Below, in pieces: positions 60,250 to 64,000 of a stretch of DNA of 64,000 nt. The stretch is from Melitaea cinxia (lineage: Eukaryota > Arthropoda > Insecta > Lepidoptera > Nymphalidae), in NCBI RefSeq assembly GCF_905220565.1, contig NC_059417.1, positions 7,021,018 through 7,085,017 on the forward strand, given 5' to 3'. Below the pieces are notes generated by a model that was given only the letters and a program-made list of their open reading frames with translations, did not search any database and was not told the origin of the DNA. A program made the position numbers and the translations under genes. Within the stretch, counting starts at the first letter, position 1. Each line of letters starts with the position of its first letter.

Positions 60250-60930
60250 ATACTAGCTGACTCAGCAAACGTTATCTTGCCGCTAAACGCTATTTAAAAA
60301 TAGGGGTTGGGGGTAGAAGTGTGAAAATTTGGTTGCATGTATTTTCAACGCCAAATCATAATAAAATAAAGAATAAATAATTTATCTAAAAATTAAAAAA
60401 AAATTAGGGGTGGAATGTGCTGTGTGGCTACGGCACTAAAGAATTTAGCCACCCCCCTCTCTTCCCGTGGGTGTCGTAAGAGGCGACTAAGGGATAACAA
60501 GATTCCACAACCACCTTGGAACTTAAGAAGCCGACCGATGGCGGGATAACCATCCAATTGCTGGCTTTGAAATACACAGGCCGAAGACGGGCAGCAGCGT
60601 CTTCGGTGCGACAAAGCCAGTACTGCGGTCACCAACCCGCCTGCCCAGCGTGGTGACTATGGGCAAAACACATGAGTTCACGTTATTTTTGGCGTAAACT
60701 TGTGGAGGCCTATGTGCAGCAGTGGACTGTATAGGCTGTAATAATGATGAGGGGTGGAATACCTTTAACATTTAGGGGGATGAAAAATAGATGTTCGATT
60801 CTCAGACCTGCCCAATATGCACACAAAATTTCATGAGAATCGGCCAAGCCGTTTCGGAGGAGTTTAACTACAAAATGAGACGACAATTTTGTATATTAGA
60901 TAAAATTTATATCAAAAGTATCTTTATAAT
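60250..60930 (-). mobile_element. Helitron-like copy split by a retroposon
   Basis: The parts at 60250-60410 (actagctgactcagcaaacg) and 60757-60905 (gagaatcggccaagccgttt) belong to one widespread lepidopteran repeat. A 'ctggacataggcct' retroposon sits between them. The whole lies in the intron of polymerase copy C. Confidence 0.5.
60415..60755 (-). mobile_element. Retroposon copy ('ctggacataggcct' family)
   Basis: A reversed full copy with 'gtgtcgtaagaggcgactaa', 'gaagacgggcagcagcgtct' and 'ggcctatgtgcagcagtgga'. Confidence 0.65.
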
Positions 60931-62026
60931 TTTATTGTAACTAACAACACTTTTCTACCTTGTTTTAGTCAATCGCCACTACAAGCTGGGGGGTCTCTAA
61001 AAAGGAAGTCTGCAAGTGTGATCAACCCAAACATTTTAAACGTCGAAATATGGATGAAGCAGCATCAACTTCGTCTAATATAACTGAAGAATCTTGAACT
61101 GGAGCAGATCCCATGTTACAGTTGTTTCATTTCCGGATAATATACACACAGAACCCAACGCAGGTATCAATTCAGGTAACATGTTTTGTTGCGCTTGTCA
61201 AAAAGAAATACGGAGACCGTCAATGTCCACAAAAGCAATGTTCTTAAAATGGGAGGTTCTCTAAAAAATGTTTCCGTAATTGAATCTGCTTTCGATGATA
61301 ATGATGATGATGATGATGATGAGAATTTGTAATAAATCTAACCAAACCTCTGAAACAAACATTTCAAACGACAGATATATTCATGAATTCTATCAAAGAC
61401 GATATATTTCAATTAATTGAATGTTCAATTGTAAATTATAACATTTTTTAAAGTAAATTTTATTTACATGCTGATTTCATACAAGAAAGCAAAAATTATA
61501 AGTACACATAAAAAATTTTATTTTCAAACTAGTAATGTTATAATTTTTCGCGGAGGTGACTTAGATATCCTTTTTGCCTCACTAAGTAACACTTTAACGA
61601 ACAAAGTAAGTAGTTTTGAGAAAAAATACAGCGGATGAAGTCTCAAACAAATCATAAGCTTGGACATGAACGTTAATAAGTTTAAACCCCTTTGTGGCAC
61701 TTCTTATATTGATTTACCTCAGGATAAGAAAAAGAAGAAAGAAAGCTGTTATTAATGCTCAATAACTATATGTGTTTTAAGTGGGCATTGCTCTCAGCAT
61801 TATATCCAGTCAACAATAACGCTAGCTACGCTACGGGTATCTTCATACAGCATGCACGCACATTAAGTTAATTGTGATGGTTTATCTTTCCCGTGAAATA
61901 ATCGATATCCACAAAGTTGAAAATTTAAATCACATGAGTATCAATGTTAGGATTGGAATTTAATAGAGAAACTAAACGAAATAGTGTCGTAGGCCCATTG
62001 TATTTTACCAAAAGTCGCAAAAGCAT

Positions 62027-62830
62027 GAGTAGTGTGTTTGTACCAGTTGGTACAAGCGGTCGGCCTTCATCGGCTGACGATTGGACGACCGATCCTAAGA
62101 AAAAAAAAAAAGGTTTTGGAGTCATCTAAATCGATTGCACGCATCCATTTTGTGCTAACTCTAACGGTTCGCGACTTAGGTTTCTACATTTGCCAACTCC
62201 AGTACCCTTAATTACCATGCAATTATCTATTGTCCTCTTTATCTATTGTGCCTCGAAAATCGTCGCTATTGTTCATCTTATCTATTGTCCTCTTATCTAT
62301 TGTGCCTCGAAAATCGTCGCTATTGTTCATCTTATCTATTGTCCTCTTATCTATTGTGCCTCGAAAATCGTCGCTATTGTTCATCTTATCTATTTTCCTC
62401 TTATCTATTGTACCTCGAGAATCGTCGCTATTGTTTTTCGACCTTTGCGCTCTTATCTCTTACTCATTATGCACCCTGATATCAGTACTATTGTATTATA
62501 CTATTTTGCTATTCTGAATGGTTATATATAAAAATAAATAAAATTGGAATGTCTGTTTGTAATATTAAAATAACCGTGTTTTACTAAACTCATGTGTATG
62601 TATACTGGGTACATATACGAATTTTTTTTATAATTTTTGCCTGTCTGTCTGTTTGTTCTGGCTATAATCTCTGCTAAGGCTACTTGTATTTTAGACATTT
62701 CTTATTTTATAACTCTACGAACTGAACAGTAACAATTTTGTTTAACTCCACGCGGATGAAGTCGCAGGCACAGTTAGTCATAAATAAAACTCATTCATCC
62801 CTTTTGTTACGATTTTTATTCCACGTTAGA
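62027..62830 (+). mobile_element. Composite unit 3, with expanded 43-bp repeat
   Basis: The same start and order as units 1 and 2. The block 'tcctcttatctattgtgcct' plus 'cgaaaatcgtcgctattg' is repeated about four to five times at 62222-62440. The Helitron-like copy is at about 62520-62778, then the shared flank 'cataaataaaactcattcat', cut by a retroposon. It interrupts polymerase copy C. Confidence 0.65.
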
Positions 62831-63000
62831 ACCTATAAAGCCGACCGATGGCGGGATAACCATCAAACTACTAGCTTTGAAATACACAGGCCGAAGACGG
62901 GCAGCAGCGTCTTCGGTGCGAAAAACCAGCTCTACGGTCACCAACCCGCCTGCCCAGCGTGGTGACTATAGGCAACACACGTGAGCTCACGTCATAATTT
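62830..63000 (-). mobile_element. Retroposon fragment ('ctggacataggcct' family)
   Basis: A partial reversed copy (aagccgaccgatggcgggat, cgaagacgggcagcagcgtc, ccaacccgcctgcccagcgt). It truncates composite unit 3. Confidence 0.6.
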
Positions 63001-63351
63001 TTAAATGAGAGCTTATAACAAAATGACTGCTCTCATGTTACTGTCGAATTGCCAAGAAGTGACAATTAAATAACATCTGACGATAAAAATAAATTTGATC
63101 ATTTTGAAAGAAAATTAAAAATACCTTTTGTAATTTATACAAATTTTGAAGATTTTTTTTTAAATCCGGTCAATTTATGTGTTAATGATCCATCTAAGTC
63201 TTGTACCGATAACATTCATAAACGTGAATCTTATAGTTTTGTATATTATGTGAAGTGTTCTTATGATGATAATTTATCGAAACATGAATTTTACAGTGGA
63301 CCTAAATAGTGTGCAAATCTTTATGAGTACATTTTATAATGATCTATGATC

Positions 63352-63461
63352 TTGTTAAAGTTATTTGTTGTTAAGAAAATATTTTTTTTTGCAATAGTCA
63401 GTTGTGCAAATACCTTTTGTCAAATTCAATGTTAATTTCTGAATGTGTTCGAAGTTTTTGC
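63352..63461 (-). repeat. Right arm of the inverted repeat around copy C
   Basis: It pairs with 59893-60000. It ends exactly where the virion-protein-like frame becomes recognisable. Confidence 0.8.
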
Positions 63462-63744
63462 ATCTTTTAGTAATAATATTTTTACTGCAACCTATCATGC
63501 ATTATTCTCAGGAACACGATTACATTTTCTTAACGAAGGTTACGGGATATCTCATGATAAGTGTTTAAAAGGTTATTGTATGCTAGCATTTGATCTCACA
63601 CCTGATTTATCAGCCATTTCATCTAGTCATTGGAATCTAATTAGACATGGCAATGTTAGATTAGAAGTTAACTTTGAATCTGGTCTGACTCAAACGATCA
63701 ATTGCGTTGTTTATGCAGAATTTGATAATGTTAAGTTAAAATAG
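63462..63744 (+). pseudogene. Virion-protein-like C-terminal fragment (F54H12.2-like)
   Basis: The frame has YGISHDKCLKGYCMLAFDLT, DLSAISSSHWNLIRHGNVRL and TINCVVYAEFDNVKLK. Proteins with FDLTPDL...SSHWNL..G..R.EV.F.......VYAEFDN at the C-terminus are annotated in many animals as F54H12.2-like and occur in Polinton/adintovirus-type elements, where I take them for a capsid component; that role is from memory and tentative. The N-terminal bulk is absent, replaced by the inverted-repeat arm. The stop is TAG at 63742. Confidence 0.5.
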
Positions 63745-63759
63745 ATAAAAAAAAAACAT

Positions 63760-64000
63760 AATGTAACCATTGACTACAGTAGCTAAGAAAATGAATATTG
63801 TATTTCCTTTTTAAGTTTTCAATCTGTAATATGTTTTTGATGTGTAAGTAAATGATTATTTGAAGGTTGTGCTTTCATTTTATTTTAAACCCTCTTTAAA
63901 TTGCACGTTAAATAAGAAGGTCTAGTTTATTTATTCACTTGTGTATGATAAAGCTAATTAATAATTTTTAAAGAATTAGGAATACTTTACAAATACAATC
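63760..64000. other. AT-rich end of window, nothing recognised
   Basis: No feature is supported. Confidence 0.4.

Larger units (their letters stand above)
59527..63345 (+). pseudogene. Protein-primed type B DNA polymerase, Polinton/adintovirus-like, copy C
   Basis: A diverged second copy. Exon 2 (59527-59765) reads NKFKKNTYKEFYFESPVSE and ends VSADDG before a GT; after 1203 bp an AG at 60968 leads to QSPLQAGGSLKRKS, the counterpart of QPLQLGKG in copy A. Later pieces: MNSIKDDIFQLIE, YLHADFIQES, SLDMNVNKFKPLCGTSYI, WALLSALYPVNNNA, and finally KLKIPFVIYTNFEDFF and FVYYVKCSYDDNLSKHE. The exonuclease I Asp is Asn here (YTNFE versus YADFE). Nothing corresponding to the polymerase motifs A-C remains. 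It is broken by a composite unit, a retroposon, and many stops. It cannot be active. Confidence 0.75.

Noticed and set aside
62190..62531. Frames with repeating LSIVPRKSSLLF-like peptides
   Set aside because: They are the 43-bp repeat of composite unit 3 read in three frames; related frames at 34.8 and 47.2 kb have the same cause.

Overview
The window is AT-rich nuclear DNA of an insect, almost certainly a moth or butterfly. The evidence is the multicopy repeats: the retroposon containing 'ccactgctggacataggcct', the SINE starting 'gaggtagggcacagc', Helitron-like copies ending in CTAGT, and many LINE families typical of Lepidoptera. No bacterial features were seen. Only two genes look intact.

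Layout. From 1 to 15.6 kb there is no intact host gene. This stretch holds Helitron-like copies, a nested 2.8 kb terminal-inverted-repeat transposon (2080-4886), LINE scraps, a small inverted-repeat element carrying a full tRNA-like cloverleaf (9456-9650), a broken multicopy insect gene (11745-13546) and a foldback element (13790-14440). The three-exon FKBP12 gene lies at 15758-17730 on the + strand, with transposon remnants in its second intron. From 18 to 23 kb come more repeats and a 22-bp minisatellite of about 21 copies. A large C2H2 zinc-finger nuclear protein of 1198 residues is encoded on the minus strand (23337-28988), with a 5' UTR exon and a probable promoter near 29.4-29.7 kb.

From 31 to 64 kb the window is a graveyard of retroelements: a Dong/R4-type LINE in a TAA repeat, Ty3/Gypsy pieces, and CR1-like and other LINEs. 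Set among them are several decayed copies of a Polinton/adintovirus-like element. Recognisable parts are a protein-primed type B DNA polymerase (two diverged copies plus an inverted duplicate of one N-terminus), an adenain-type cysteine protease (one long fragment, one internally deleted derivative, one short scrap) and a virion-protein-like C-terminus. None of these is intact.

The most notable patterns are in these virus-like pieces. Each of the three main pieces is bordered by an inverted copy of part of its own neighbourhood. Two diverged polymerase copies share two introns at the same place and in the same phase, behind arthropod-style TATA and initiator motifs. Three composite units carry the same Helitron-like copy at the same junction with protease sequence, so the composite appears to have moved as a unit. 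These readings come from the sequence by eye; family names are assigned by motif recognition and no database search was run.
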